From an uncultured Pseudomonadota bacterium (GTDB taxonomy: Bacteria; Myxococcota_A; UBA796; GCA-2862545), in assembly GCA_913061235.1 (NCBI GenBank), contig CAJXTB010000010.1, forward strand, positions 62,001 through 126,000: DNA of 64,000 nucleotides, written 5' to 3'. A program made the translations under genes and the position numbers. The notes under the pieces were generated by a model, which saw only the letters and a program-made list of their open reading frames with translations, made no database searches and had not been told where the DNA came from. The first letter of the stretch is position 1, and each line of letters begins with the position of its first letter. Positions 33,416 through 42,596 of the stretch are shown here, one piece after another.

Positions 33416-33859
33416 CTAGTCGCGCTCAAACGTAAGACCCGCGAGGTCTATGGGTGCGGTGTTGACGCAGGTCAGGTCGTCTCCGTCAAGAACGCAGTCC
33501 ATATCTAGGGCGTCCCAGTCGAAGTCCAGAAAAAATCGAGGGGCGTTCTCGTCACTCCAAGCACCTGCGTACGACAAGACGTCGGAGGACGTTTCAGTGT
33601 CTCCATCTGCCGTGTCCGAATAGGTATCTGTCTGCACCCATGTTGCACCAGTGGCCGTTACATCCAAGGTCACTGATGTGCTCACGACGGTTGTAGTACC
33701 CGAGTCATTGTAGGTGTCCACCAGCGGCAAAGCCTGGGTGGCGCCATAGTCGTCCACCAATGAAATCCCGGTCCACTGACCGACAAGTACGGGTTCTTCG
33801 GTACACCCTGATACACCTAGTGTGAGTGCGGATAGCGGGAGCAGAAACGTCCGGTTCAT
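33416..33859 (-). CDS. Small lipoprotein
   Basis: A 147-residue lipoprotein with signal peptide [19 protein letters not shown] (lipid Cys19), then [21 protein letters not shown], a lipocalin/META-like opening, and beta-strands ([28 protein letters not shown] ... [28 protein letters not shown]) with a C-terminal disulfide pair. The opening 'G-x-W-x-G' and sheet content suggest an eight-stranded barrel. The upstream part of the larger open frame (33860-34180) is transposase debris and not part of this gene. Confidence 0.7.
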   Translation of the reverse strand: MNRTFLLPLSALTLGVSGCTEEPVLVGQWTGISLVDDYGATQALPLVDTYNDSGTTTVVSTSVTLDVTATGATWVQTDTYSDTADGDTETSSDVLSYAGAWSDENAPRFFLDFDWDALDMDCVLDGDDLTCVNTAPIDLAGLTFERD

Positions 33860-33992
33860 AGCAAGTCCTCCAACGGAGAACCGCGTTATCACTGGGCCAT
33901 ACCCGGTCACGCAACGCACACGAACCGCACAGTTCGCAACTAATGTGCCCTGTAGTCCAGACGGACTTCCCCGGAGCCCGACCCTTATGCCC

Positions 33993-34042
33993 CTCCGAAT
34001 CGGGCACGGGCCCAGCCCGAGTCGCACGTGACCGGACCACTC
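33993..34042 (-). repeat. Dispersed ~55-bp repeat, copy 3
   Basis: Leftward copy reading GGTCACGTGCGACTCGGGC ... ATTCGGAG, directly joined to the IS3-type transposase fragment. The first dozen bases of the unit are less well kept. Confidence 0.7.
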
Positions 34043-34048
34043 GCGACT

Positions 34049-34135
34049 CCGCCGCACGAGGTCTTGCTCCATCGTTCCAAAGAACGATTCGGCCACAGCG
34101 TTGTCCCAGCAGTCGCCTTTGCGGCTCATGGACGG
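34049..34135 (-). pseudogene. IS3-family transposase remnant
   Basis: The translation [19 protein letters not shown], followed by TMEQDLVRR, is the highly conserved end of the IS3 orfB (DDE) transposase around its catalytic Glu. No start, no upstream DDE part in frame and no terminal repeats were found, so only a scar is left. It abuts a copy of the dispersed repeat. Confidence 0.82.
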
Positions 34136-34304
34136 GGTGCGTACCCACACATGAGGGGGCCAACCCAAGCATCCGAGCAACAGAGTTCCGAGTGGACACC
34201 GATAGGGCTACGGTGTGAACTATAGCGGGCGTTCCAAGTCGTATTGAGTGGGTGTGCCCTATAGACTGACGAGCTGACGGCGTGCCGCCGGTCCAGGAGT
34301 GTCG

Positions 34305-35516
34305 ATGACCGCCCCAGAATCTGTCGAATCTCCACAAGTCGGTGCGAACACCACGCGGGCGGTTCGTAACGTTGTGGTCTGGTTGGTCTGCACGGCGGTG
34401 TCGGTCGGATTGCTCGGGGCAAGCGGATTGGCCAGCTACGTCTATTCGGAAATGCTAGCCGTATTGTTGGCGATGCTCGGCCTGTTGGGGCTGGCTGCAA
34501 CGGTGGTTGCCTGGCCATTTGTTGTGGGTATCTTGGTGGCTGCGGCCGTTCGTAACGAAAACCAACGTGCGCGCCTGAAATCGGTGGCCGTCCGATTTGT
34601 ACCCGCGTCACTACTGCTTGCTGCAGTCCCGGTTGTTGGGGCCGGTTGGTGGCTGGAACCTATCGTTTCTGCAGCTCTCGGCGGAGCTTGGGGACGCCCC
34701 CTTCGTGTGGCGGGTCGTCAGCTTCATCCGGAGCTTCGTGTAGGGAGTGACTGGACGCGAGGTGAGCGCCCGGGCCGGGACCACGTCTCCGACGCATCTG
34801 CAGCCGCACTCGAGGCGTTGTGGCTTCATGATGCCCAGAAAGAGCATGCGAGTGTCCCTGCCTTTTCACGTGTTGCGTGGATGCTTGCGGCGGTGGGAGC
34901 ACCCGCTGAGTTGCTTCGTCGCTGTCATGTTGCGGGCCTTGAAGAGATTGACCATGCCGAGCGCTGCTTTGCATTGGCTGCTGGGTACGGCGGTCGGAGC
35001 CATACCGTGGAGCCCATGCCTGACCTGACACTGGGCGGCCTTCAGATTGCAGAGGGTCAGCGTCCACTAGACGTGCTGGCAGTCGAGAGTGTGCGCGATG
35101 GATGCCTACTTGAAGACTTCAATGCAGACGTCGCGCGTCGCTGCCATGCGGTGTGTACCGAGCCGGCGACTCGGGAGGTTTTGCGACGCATCACGGCGGA
35201 AGAACGTAGTCATGCGGAGTTCTCCTGGGATGTTGTGGCCTGGGCGCTCGAATCCGGCGACGCAGGGGTACGTCGAGCGGTTGCCAAGGCCTTTGCTGAT
35301 CTTGGGACGGTCTCGCGACCCACGGCCACCACACCGCACACCCAGACGCTTGTGCAGGCAGCAGATGCCAACGAACTGCGTACCCACGGGCGGATTCCAG
35401 ATGCCGAATGGGAAGACGCTTGGAACCAGCGACTCACGGCGACCTTGGAGCGTGGTCGGACCCTGCTGGATGCGCATGCCAGCGTGCGTGTGGGGTCCGC
35501 CCTAGACTCGGCATGA
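34305..35516 (+). CDS. Membrane-anchored ferritin-like-domain protein
   Basis: A 403-residue protein with three hydrophobic helices at the N-terminus (VVVWLVCTAVSVGLLGASGL, MLAVLLAMLGLLGLAATVVAW, FVPASLLLAAVPVVGAGWWL), then a soluble helical part. The latter has paired Glu/His motifs typical of ferritin-like bundles (HDAQKEHASVPAFSRVAWML, VAGLEEIDHAERCFALA, ITAEERSHAEFSWDVVAWAL), so it may hold a diiron site. The type is common in Myxococcota but uncharacterised. ATG 34305 has AGGAG 5 bases upstream; GTG 34299 overlaps that site. Confidence 0.75.
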   Translation: MTAPESVESPQVGANTTRAVRNVVVWLVCTAVSVGLLGASGLASYVYSEMLAVLLAMLGLLGLAATVVAWPFVVGILVAAAVRNENQRARLKSVAVRFVPASLLLAAVPVVGAGWWLEPIVSAALGGAWGRPLRVAGRQLHPELRVGSDWTRGERPGRDHVSDASAAALEALWLHDAQKEHASVPAFSRVAWMLAAVGAPAELLRRCHVAGLEEIDHAERCFALAAGYGGRSHTVEPMPDLTLGGLQIAEGQRPLDVLAVESVRDGCLLEDFNADVARRCHAVCTEPATREVLRRITAEERSHAEFSWDVVAWALESGDAGVRRAVAKAFADLGTVSRPTATTPHTQTLVQAADANELRTHGRIPDAEWEDAWNQRLTATLERGRTLLDAHASVRVGSALDSA

Positions 35517-35555
35517 ACGCCTGTCGCTGTGTGCGATACCCACCCGGCCTGCCCA

Positions 35556-35573
35556 AGGACCGGTGAGGGTCCT
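35556..35573. terminator. Hairpin between convergent genes
   Basis: AGGACC, a 6-base loop, then GGTCCT lie between the convergent ferritin-like and lipocalin-like genes. The stem is short. Confidence 0.4.
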
Positions 35574-35610
35574 ATCCGTCGAAACTGGCCCAACCGGTGG
35601 CTCGTGCCAA

Positions 35611-36081
35611 TCACTTGCGTATCAAAACAAGATGTTGATCGACCCCTTCAACAAAGGAACTGGGTCGAGGTGAGCCTCGAACAAGCGTGAGGGTCTCGCC
35701 TTCGATTGTATAGATGCATGCCATGAAATCGTCGAATTCGGCCTCACTCGATATGGCCAAGTCCAGTTCCATCGGTTGCTTCGTGGCATTCAATCTGTAG
35801 GCACTTGCCAAGAGCCTCCCAACTTGCATCCCCCCATCCGTCTCTACCTTCCAGCTGTATTGGTCAGGGGTGAATGTCCATGTCCATGACCGCGGGGTGG
35901 GAACTCCGGCGTGATCTAAGCTGTTTCCCTCTACGTATTCGTTCGACCCCCAAACCCCGGACACGACCGTCCAGGCTCCGATGAGGGATGCCGGTTGTTC
36001 GTGCATTGGCGCAGACGTAGGCGCTTTGCACGAGTGAAGGCATGCGACGACAGCCAGCAGGAGGACCCCAAAACGATTCAT
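35611..36081 (-). CDS. Lipocalin-like lipoprotein
   Basis: A 156-residue lipoprotein: signal peptide MNRFGVLLLAVVACLHSC (Cys18), then SLIGAWTVVSGVWGSNEYVEG, a pattern shared with TIGR03067/lipocalin-like proteins (GxW near the first strand). Later strands include PRSWTWTFTPDQYSWKVET, PMELDLAISSEAEF and ACIYTIEGETLTLVRGSPRPSSF, giving a small beta-barrel. TIGR03067-type proteins are frequent in Planctomycetes and Myxococcota; their function is unknown. Confidence 0.7.
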   Translation of the reverse strand: MNRFGVLLLAVVACLHSCKAPTSAPMHEQPASLIGAWTVVSGVWGSNEYVEGNSLDHAGVPTPRSWTWTFTPDQYSWKVETDGGMQVGRLLASAYRLNATKQPMELDLAISSEAEFDDFMACIYTIEGETLTLVRGSPRPSSFVEGVDQHLVLIRK

Positions 36082-36299
36082 CCACCCACCGTAGTGCTCT
36101 AGGGGTTCCTGGACAAATCGATGGGTGTATTCAAGCCGGCGAGGGCTTCTACCACTCGGGACACTGAGACTATCGAGAAGCGAATTACTCGGTGAAGTAC
36201 ATCGCGACGACGCTGTTGAACCAAAAGAGGTCCGACTTAAATGGGTCCCCAGTGTCGTCCGCGCCGGTGACAATGAACCCGTGGACAGCGCTGTCCCTA

Positions 36300-36668
36300 C
36301 TAGGGCGCCCCGCACGCCAACCAGTCACCGAGTCGATATCGGTCATCCGGGTCCATGTTGTCGACGACGGGCATGCTCGTGTTGTCGTCGGCGCTGCGTT
36401 CGTACACCAGCTCAAGCCAATCATGGACCTGCGCGTGAGTGGTCAGGTTCACGTCGACGGGCGCCCCTTGCCGGTCTCCCTGGGCGACCGCGTCGCCATG
36501 ACAGCCCGTGCAGTGGTCGAGCATCAGCTGCTCGCCGAAGTTTTCGTAGGTCAGGAGACTATCGGGCGGGCACTCTCGGGCTTCAAAGGCCTCGCTCGCC
36601 TGGCCACCCACTCCCTCGTCACACCCGACGATAAGGCCTAACCAAACAACAACTACACAATTACGCAT
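36300..36668 (-). CDS. Small c-type-haem lipoprotein
   Basis: A 122-residue lipoprotein: signal peptide MRNCVVVVWLGLIVGC (lipid Cys16), then a single haem site CTGCH in EQLMLDHCTGCHGDAVAQGD. A Met in the TSMPVVDNM segment could be the axial ligand. The ATG overlaps the end of the DUF1501 gene by 8 bases, so the two genes are coupled. It resembles the cytochrome c modules attached to DUF1588/DUF1592 proteins. Beyond its stop the next ~110 bases hold an open frame (SAVHGFIVTGADDTGDPFKS...) in another phase without a start. Confidence 0.75.
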   Translation of the reverse strand: MRNCVVVVWLGLIVGCDEGVGGQASEAFEARECPPDSLLTYENFGEQLMLDHCTGCHGDAVAQGDRQGAPVDVNLTTHAQVHDWLELVYERSADDNTSMPVVDNMDPDDRYRLGDWLACGAP

Positions 36669-37929
36669 GCAAACCTCTGAGAGCAGGAGCACCTGGGAAC
36701 CAGGGCTCAGGATCGATGCCAAGGAGTTCGAGCAACGCGCTGTGAATGTGCTCCGGCTGAAGCACGACGCCGCCGGTATCGACGGTTTCACCAGTGTCCA
36801 GATCGGTATTGAGGGCGCCCAGACCTTCGTCTGTCCCCCCCACAACTTGATTCCCGCGAATGCCGGCACCCATGACCATGCAGCTCGTGATGGGCCAGTG
36901 GTCCTTGCCCTGCTGGCCATTCAGCAAGGGGGTTCGTCCCATCTCGGACGCGAGCAGCACGATGGTCTCATCGAGCATGTTTGCTGCGGTGTGTCCTGGC
37001 GTTGTGGCTAGCTTGTCGAACAATGCGAGGAGAGAGCCGAACACCGAGTCGAACAGCTCGTTCTGCTCTGCATTGTCAGTGTGGGTGTCGAAGTCACCGT
37101 CCAGCGACAGGAACAGCGTTCGAGAGACACCGGCTTGAAGCGCTTCGACCCCGACGCGAGCTTGGTCTTCGAAGGTTCGGCCGCGTCCGACGTTCGAGAA
37201 GAATGACTCGAAGTCGCGGAGCTGGTGACTACGGCGAAGTCCGCTCTGGAAGGACTCCAAGCGACGGGCATTTTCACCCAAATCGCCACGACCTGCCGCA
37301 CGCGCGGCCCTAGACTGCACGTAGGCCTCGACGCGGTCGTACTCGTCGTCTGTCGCGAAATAGCGGTGCCAGTCCGTGCCCCTTGGCGGGGTTGGCGCTT
37401 CCGCCTCCAGTAGCAATCCGCGGAGCTGATTGTTGTCGCCCATGTAGCCCATGTCCGAGCCGAGTACGCCAGGACGCGCGTTCCCACCAATGTCCAGGTA
37501 CGGCATTGGCGTGTCCGACCCGAGCTCGTGGCCGATGATGGCCGCGACATCGGGACGACTGGCGTCACGAGAACCGGTGAGCATTCGGTGGGTGCAACTC
37601 GCATGCGCCACCGAGGGCACGTTGATGGAATTGACGACCGACGTGACACTCCCATAGGCGTCCAAGAACTGTGAGACATTGGGACGACTGTCACTGACCC
37701 ACAGACCACTATTGCCGAACAGACGCCAGTCACCCGACGGGGTGTCCACCAACGGCGAGTCGGGTTTGGGGTCGAACAGGTAGGTGGTGTCCCAGCCGCC
37801 CGACGCAAAGACGATGATCAAGTGCTTGGCGACGCCGTCGCCGTTGGCGCGGGCGGCAGAGGGGAAGAGGCTGCTGCTACCGACCGCTCCGGCGGCACCT
37901 AGAACAGTGAGGAATTGGCGACGATTCAT
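36661..37929 (-). CDS. DUF1501 family protein (Tat-exported)
   Basis: A 422-residue protein with a twin-arginine signal (MNRRQFLTVLGAAGAVGSSS) and the DUF1501 sulfatase-like fold: HLIIVFASGGWDTTYLFDP near the start, then LSLDGDFDTHTDN and DETIVLLASEMGRTPLLNG ... GKDHWP. These motifs correspond to the DUF1501 metal/phosphatase-like core. The usual neighbour is a large DUF1592/1588-type or DUF1800 lipoprotein, as here. The system's biochemical role is unknown. Confidence 0.9.
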   Translation of the reverse strand: MNRRQFLTVLGAAGAVGSSSLFPSAARANGDGVAKHLIIVFASGGWDTTYLFDPKPDSPLVDTPSGDWRLFGNSGLWVSDSRPNVSQFLDAYGSVTSVVNSINVPSVAHASCTHRMLTGSRDASRPDVAAIIGHELGSDTPMPYLDIGGNARPGVLGSDMGYMGDNNQLRGLLLEAEAPTPPRGTDWHRYFATDDEYDRVEAYVQSRAARAAGRGDLGENARRLESFQSGLRRSHQLRDFESFFSNVGRGRTFEDQARVGVEALQAGVSRTLFLSLDGDFDTHTDNAEQNELFDSVFGSLLALFDKLATTPGHTAANMLDETIVLLASEMGRTPLLNGQQGKDHWPITSCMVMGAGIRGNQVVGGTDEGLGALNTDLDTGETVDTGGVVLQPEHIHSALLELLGIDPEPWFPGAPALRGLHA

Positions 37930-37936
37930 GGTGGCC

Positions 37937-39622
37937 TCAGTAGGTTGCGACGCGAAGGTCTTGGAGCATGGCGGTGAGTAGGAGCGTCCACACCTGTGTG
38001 CGGTTCGCGTTGAGCGCGTCGAGGTCCTGGAACAGGGCGACCGTGTCGTCCACGTCGGTACTGTCTGCCTCGACCCGTTCTCCGTAGATGCGCAGGTGAA
38101 GGTCGACGAACTGGGCTCGCAACAGGTCGGTGTCTGTCGTGTCGAGCTCCACCCGTGTCAGGAGCCGCCGGTTGGAAACCGGCTGGGCGAAGTCGTTGAC
38201 CACCACATCCGAGGCGACCTCGGCGGCGAATGCGCGCAGGAAGGCAACGCCCGAGGCACTGTTGAGGTGCGTAGCCGTCTGCTTGGTGAACACCTCGATA
38301 CCCCCACCATGCACCTGAAAGCCGCGGCTGGCGTTGGTGGGCACCACGTAGGTCTCCTGGCTCCCTCTCCCGCCCGTACCGAGCCAGGTGAAGCCGGTGA
38401 GGTCATTGAACAGGCGGTCCAACTGTCGGGGGCGGGTGCGCAAGATGCCAGCGACCTGCTCGGCGGCGTCGGTGTCGGTCACGTGGCTGACGGCGAACAC
38501 GTCGGAGAGCACGATGTGCTTCACCATCGCTTTGATACTCATGTTCGAGTCGACCAGGACCTGTTGCGCAGAAAGCACTTGATCGAAGGGCACGTCGTCA
38601 CGCGGCATCTGGGTGATGTAGGCGAGGTATCGCCGGGCTGCGCACGACGAGAACCGCGAATCCTCGGCCATCAAGATGGCGATGTCGGACAGGTTGTCTC
38701 CGCCCCGGCCGTAGTAGCCAGTGCTCCGACCCGTGGTTGGTGGGCCGTCGTCGACCTCGCGTGGGTCGAACATGACGGTCGGGTAATCCCGGTTGGACTC
38801 CGGCCGGCCGGCAAAGCCGAACATGGTGTTGGCGATTGGGTCCATGGTCTGGTGGCAACTCACGCACGCAGGCGCGGACAGGATGGCTTCGGAGACGGCG
38901 TCCTCGCTCGTGAGGTCAACGGAGCCGAGCTGCACATCTCCGGTGAGGTAGTCGGCACAGATCAGCGCATCTGTCGCGTGAGAGGCCCGCAGACGCTGAG
39001 CATTGGCCGGATTGGCGGCCCAGCGAGCATGCCAGCCATCGGTGGACAGAATCCCAGCGACGCCCCGCCCGTCGATGTGCGGCAGCGGCTGCCACTCGGG
39101 CCCCGAGGGGTCAAATCCATCCCCGATGCCTGCGCCAAGGAGAGGCTGGTAGACGGTGCCTACCGTACCGCTCATGGTCAAAATCTCGGTATACGGCAGG
39201 TCGTTCATGACCACGTACTCCACGAGTCGGAGCGGCTCTTCGGTGCGAATGTCGGCCAACGCAATCGCGCCGAGTTCCGGCGCTCCATCCAGCGTGGAGT
39301 CAGCCACAAACTCGGTGCGCACCAGGTGGCTCTCGTTCTCGATGTCCCGAAGGGTGGCGCCGAACGCGTCGCTGTCCAGGTACTCGTCGACAATCCAATC
39401 GAGAGCGCTCGAATCTGCCTCGACCGCTTCGAACTCGGCAAGACTCGGCCGCGTGCCCTTAAGAGTCATGGCAATGCGGAGGAGACGGTCTGTGTCGGAC
39501 AACAGCACCGCCGAATCCAACACCGAAGGCTGGGACACCCCGATGGGCGTTTCGGTGTCAGACGTCGAGTCGACGCCACATGCGCACAGGGAGAGGAGGA
39601 ACCACAGCGAGTAACGAGCCAT
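37937..39622 (-). CDS. Large lipoprotein with single c-type haem motif (DUF1588/1592-like)
   Basis: A 561-residue lipoprotein: signal peptide with LCAC (the lipid Cys at about position 15), an N-terminal helical domain (RLLRIAMTLKGTRPSLAEFEAV ...), a haem site CVSCH in LSAPACVSCHQTMDPIANTMFGFAG, and a long helical C-terminus (ATHLNSASGVAFLRAFAAEV ...). The combination of a DUF1585-type 'CxxCH..DP' site with a DUF1501 gene immediately downstream (7 bases) is the Planctomycete/Myxococcota arrangement. ATG 39622 has GGAG 6 bases upstream. Confidence 0.82.
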   Translation of the reverse strand: MARYSLWFLLSLCACGVDSTSDTETPIGVSQPSVLDSAVLLSDTDRLLRIAMTLKGTRPSLAEFEAVEADSSALDWIVDEYLDSDAFGATLRDIENESHLVRTEFVADSTLDGAPELGAIALADIRTEEPLRLVEYVVMNDLPYTEILTMSGTVGTVYQPLLGAGIGDGFDPSGPEWQPLPHIDGRGVAGILSTDGWHARWAANPANAQRLRASHATDALICADYLTGDVQLGSVDLTSEDAVSEAILSAPACVSCHQTMDPIANTMFGFAGRPESNRDYPTVMFDPREVDDGPPTTGRSTGYYGRGGDNLSDIAILMAEDSRFSSCAARRYLAYITQMPRDDVPFDQVLSAQQVLVDSNMSIKAMVKHIVLSDVFAVSHVTDTDAAEQVAGILRTRPRQLDRLFNDLTGFTWLGTGGRGSQETYVVPTNASRGFQVHGGGIEVFTKQTATHLNSASGVAFLRAFAAEVASDVVVNDFAQPVSNRRLLTRVELDTTDTDLLRAQFVDLHLRIYGERVEADSTDVDDTVALFQDLDALNANRTQVWTLLLTAMLQDLRVATY

Positions 39623-39800
39623 CACGAACTCCAGACAGACCCCTCTGGAACCGCTGAAAGAGCGTTAATCGTTCGTTGGTTCAGCGGTGTCGAGGTCTGT
39701 TATGGGTAACAACCATCTTGCGAACCGAAGCATCGTTCCGTATCCGTCGTCGATACCGTCCTGTGTTGCAGCGGGGTCGTCAGGCCTGGCCGGGGACGCG

Positions 39801-40090
39801 TCAGTCACCCGCCTGTTCAGGTTCTAGCAACGCCCGAATGCCCCGTCCCATCGCTGGGGTGAGGTCGGCGGGGTCGCCCAACATTCCGGCATCCAAGGAT
39901 AGTAGCGCGGGATCGGCCAGTGCCCAGGATGCCACTACAATACGGGCACCGGTCGCCCCCTTCACCAAGTCCGCCACGGCCATTCCTTGGGCCGTGCTCA
40001 CACCGGACTCCGACGAGACGACTGCAACCACTGGAGCATCGGCCAAAGCCACTGAAACCGCGCTGAGTCGCGGGAGGCCGACGCGGGCGT
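39801..40090 (-). pseudogene. 3' fragment of an unidentified gene
   Basis: The leftward frame reads SVALADAPVVAVVSSESGV, then STAQGMAVADLVKGATGARIV and ends near LEPEQAGD. Its composition is protein-like and the frame remains open past 40090 without a start or ribosome site. It sits next to the IS91-type remnant, which probably removed the 5' part. I do not recognise the family. Confidence 0.4.
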
Positions 40091-40122
40091 CGGTTCCAGG
40101 TTTATCGGGGGCGCGCGTACGC

Positions 40123-40684
40123 GCTGCCTCCCCGGTGTGCAGGCTGGGGCGGCTACACCCTGCACGGCGGCGTCACCGTTGGTGGGCGAGACCGAGGGGG
40201 AGGGGAGCGCCTGTGTCGGTACCTGGCCCGACCCGCGCTCGCGTGGGCGCGTCTTGAAGAGACCCCCGCCGGGCTCCTCCGAGTGACCTTCAAGCGCCCG
40301 TGGGCGGATGGCACTAAAGGCGTCACGTTCACACCGCCCGAGTTCGTGGAGCGTCTGGCGGCGCTGGTTCCTCCACCTTGTGGGCACCTCGTCTACTGCC
40401 ATGGCGTGCTCGCAGGCCGCTCTGCATGGCGCCAGGAGGTTGTTCCGGCTCCGCCTGCGTCCGGCACCGCACCGGGCACCCCTATCAAACAGGTCAACAC
40501 CCTTCCGCAGTACCCGGAACCTGACCTGGGCTGAGCTGCTGTGGCGTGTGTTCGCGGTCGACGGATGACGCTGTCCCACCTGCGGGGGGGCGGATGACCC
40601 TGCGGGCCGTTCCGTGGCCGCGAGCCACGCTGCGCATCCTCGACACCTGGGCCGCCCGAGCCCCGCCCGACGCCGTACCCGCCT
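40123..40684 (+). pseudogene. IS91-type transposase remnant (C-terminal half, broken)
   Basis: Pieces read ERLCRYLARPALAWARLEE, LLRVTFKRPWADGTKGVTF, VERLAALVPPP and VYCHGVLAGRSAWRQEVVPA, then AELLWRVFAVDG, a TGA stop, RCPTCGG and, after one extra G in a run of seven, MTLRAVPWPRATLRILDTWA. That order is the C-terminal half of an IS91/IS1294 transposase. The HUH catalytic part is missing. With a stop and a frameshift it is dead. The flank (40680-40865) matches the second remnant's flank. Confidence 0.85.
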
Positions 40685-40695
40685 AAGCCGAAGCA

Positions 40696-40751
40696 CACCG
40701 CTGTTGTTCCGGTCATGTGCGACGCGGGATGGGCCTGTGCCCTATTCGGAG
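40696..40751 (+). repeat. Dispersed ~55-bp repeat, copy 4
   Basis: Begins CACCGCTGT and ends CCCTATTCGGAG; directly follows the IS91-type transposase end. Homology with the 31139 copy extends on to about 40865. Confidence 0.8.
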
Positions 40752-40920
40752 GGGCTTAGGGCGGCACAGCGCTGTCCACACTGGGCAGAATCGGCGCCGG
40801 CGAACGATTCGCGGCTCTCGCTACGAAAGTCGGCCGCCCGCGGTACGGAGCGAAGGGGGTTGGAAAACCCTCTCCGTCTCACCACCCTTTGTACGCTCAC
40901 CTCACAATAGGAAATCAGCC

Positions 40921-41967
40921 ATGAAAGAACGAAACGTACGCTGGGGAATCCTGGGAACAGCAACCATCGCTGAGAAGGTCGTCTCGGGGATGCACGACGC
41001 TGCCAACGCCGAGGTCGCCGGTATCGCAAGCCGCTCCCTCGAAAAGGCCCAAGCCTGGGCAGATGCCCACGGTGTTCCGGCAGCCTACGGCTCCTACAAC
41101 GACCTGCTGGCCGATCCGAGCATTGATGCCGTCTACCTCCCCCTGCCCACAGCGCACTGCAACGAGTGGATTGAGGCGGCAGCGAAAGCCGGCAAGCATG
41201 TCTACGCCGAGAAGCCGTTCGCCGAAGGCATCCACACCGCCATCGACGCCTGCCGACGTCACAATGTGCAGTTTATGGATGGCACCATGTGGCTGCACAG
41301 CACTCGCACGCACGACATCGAGACCCGAATCGCTCACGGCGATATTGGCACCGTGAAGCGAGTGACCGCCGCGTTCACGTTTAAGGCGCCGTCGAAAGAA
41401 TGGTATGAAGGAGGTAATGGGCGCACCGACAAAACGCGCGAGCCCATGGGGTGCTTCGGCGATCAGGGCTGGTACCCGGTCGGCGCTATTCTGTGGACGT
41501 TTGGGTACGAACTGCCCGAGCGCGTTCAGATGACTTTTGTCTCCAAAAATAGCGTGGACACTATCGTCGCATGTGGAGGAACGTTGTGGTTTTCTGGCGG
41601 CCGCATGGCAACATTCGACGCCGGGTGCGAGCTCGCCCACCGGTCGCAGTACGAAGCGGTAGGTGATGCCGGGCTGGTTCGCGTCGACGACTTGGTTGGC
41701 GGACAGGGTCGAAGCGGAGACTTTGCGGCGTATGAGCAGCGCTACACCGGCAGTTCACGCTACGTGCTGGGCGACGTGGACGGGAAGGATGTGGAGATAC
41801 GCGTGGAGCCTTGCGACCATGTCGTCAAGCTCATCGAGACGTTCTCCGCCATCGTCCAATCCGGCAAGGTCGACCCCCACTGGCCAACACGGACTCTGGC
41901 ATGTCATCGCGTCATGGCGGCACTCTTCCGGTCCGCGGAATCAGACGGCTCGGTCGTCGCGTTGTAG
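40921..41967 (+). CDS. Gfo/Idh/MocA-family oxidoreductase
   Basis: A 348-residue cytoplasmic NAD(P)-dependent dehydrogenase. The N-terminal Rossmann fold starts VRWGILGTATIAEKV (GxGxxA variant GTATIA), and the diagnostic AEKPF motif has Lys98, the catalytic base region of the family. The C-terminal alpha/beta domain contains DQGWYPVGAILW. Substrates are usually sugars, inositol or dihydrodiols; it most resembles the trans-1,2-dihydrodiol/dimeric dihydrodiol dehydrogenase type. The ATG lies 110 bases past a copy of the dispersed repeat; a longer upstream frame is repeat DNA. Confidence 0.92.
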   Translation: MKERNVRWGILGTATIAEKVVSGMHDAANAEVAGIASRSLEKAQAWADAHGVPAAYGSYNDLLADPSIDAVYLPLPTAHCNEWIEAAAKAGKHVYAEKPFAEGIHTAIDACRRHNVQFMDGTMWLHSTRTHDIETRIAHGDIGTVKRVTAAFTFKAPSKEWYEGGNGRTDKTREPMGCFGDQGWYPVGAILWTFGYELPERVQMTFVSKNSVDTIVACGGTLWFSGGRMATFDAGCELAHRSQYEAVGDAGLVRVDDLVGGQGRSGDFAAYEQRYTGSSRYVLGDVDGKDVEIRVEPCDHVVKLIETFSAIVQSGKVDPHWPTRTLACHRVMAALFRSAESDGSVVAL

Positions 41968-42019
41968 CGGGGGCCACAGGTGGGTAGCCGGGGACCAGCG
42001 TCCGGCCCGCTGAGGGGGC

Positions 42020-42512
42020 CCTGCCCCATAAACGCCCGGGCTGCCAAGAATGCACGGGGGCCTATGCGCGCATTGTCTCCAACTTCGGAGACAACCTGAA
42101 CAACCGCGCCTGCGTCGACCGCAATACCGTTCCCGCGGTCACCGCGAACGGTCTGGTCCGCGAGAGCTGCCCCTCCGGATTCAGCAAGTATGCTGGGGAC
42201 TGCGTTGAGAATGCCCTCGGTGGTCCTGGTAATTGGCAGGCGGCGTCCATGGATTGCGATAGCCGCGGGCTGCGCCTCTGCTCGGTCCAGACTCTGCTCA
42301 CCTGCGACAACCGCGGCGCCACGGGCGAGGCGTGTTTCACCGCCACAGACTCGGCAACGACCACCTTGTGGACGAGCGACTTCATGTCGGCAGCCGGCGA
42401 TAGCCCCTTCAATACCTTGTACGTCTTCAAGCGGGACAACTCAGCGGTGGCCGCTGGCTACACAGAGACGACCCACAACCACATCTGCTGCGCCCGGGCC
42501 TATCTGCCGTAG
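42020..42512 (+). pseudogene. 3' fragment of a secreted surface protein (WTSD/CCR domain)
   Basis: A frame without a start reads AYARIVSNFGDNL, then NWQAASMDCDSRGLRLCSV and ends HNHICCARAYLP before a stop at 42510. Cysteines at regular places (ACVD, CPSGF, DCVEN, DCDSRGLRLC, LTC, ACFT, ICCA) and the LWTSDF motif mark a disulfide-rich extracellular C-terminal domain. The 5' end is missing, so it is a remnant. The first in-frame ATG (42249) would give 87 residues. Confidence 0.6.
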
Positions 42513-42596
42513 AGCGTCGACCCCACCCAGACGGTTCCACGGGTCGGGTACAAGGTGCCATGACTCGTGTTCGCGGTCGGCGTTGTACACGCAGCT

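Noticed and set aside
38096-39709. Rightward 537-codon open frame
   Set aside because: It is exactly antisense to the large CxxCH lipoprotein gene, has no ribosome site and translates to a shadow-like sequence. The leftward gene has a signal peptide and haem motif.
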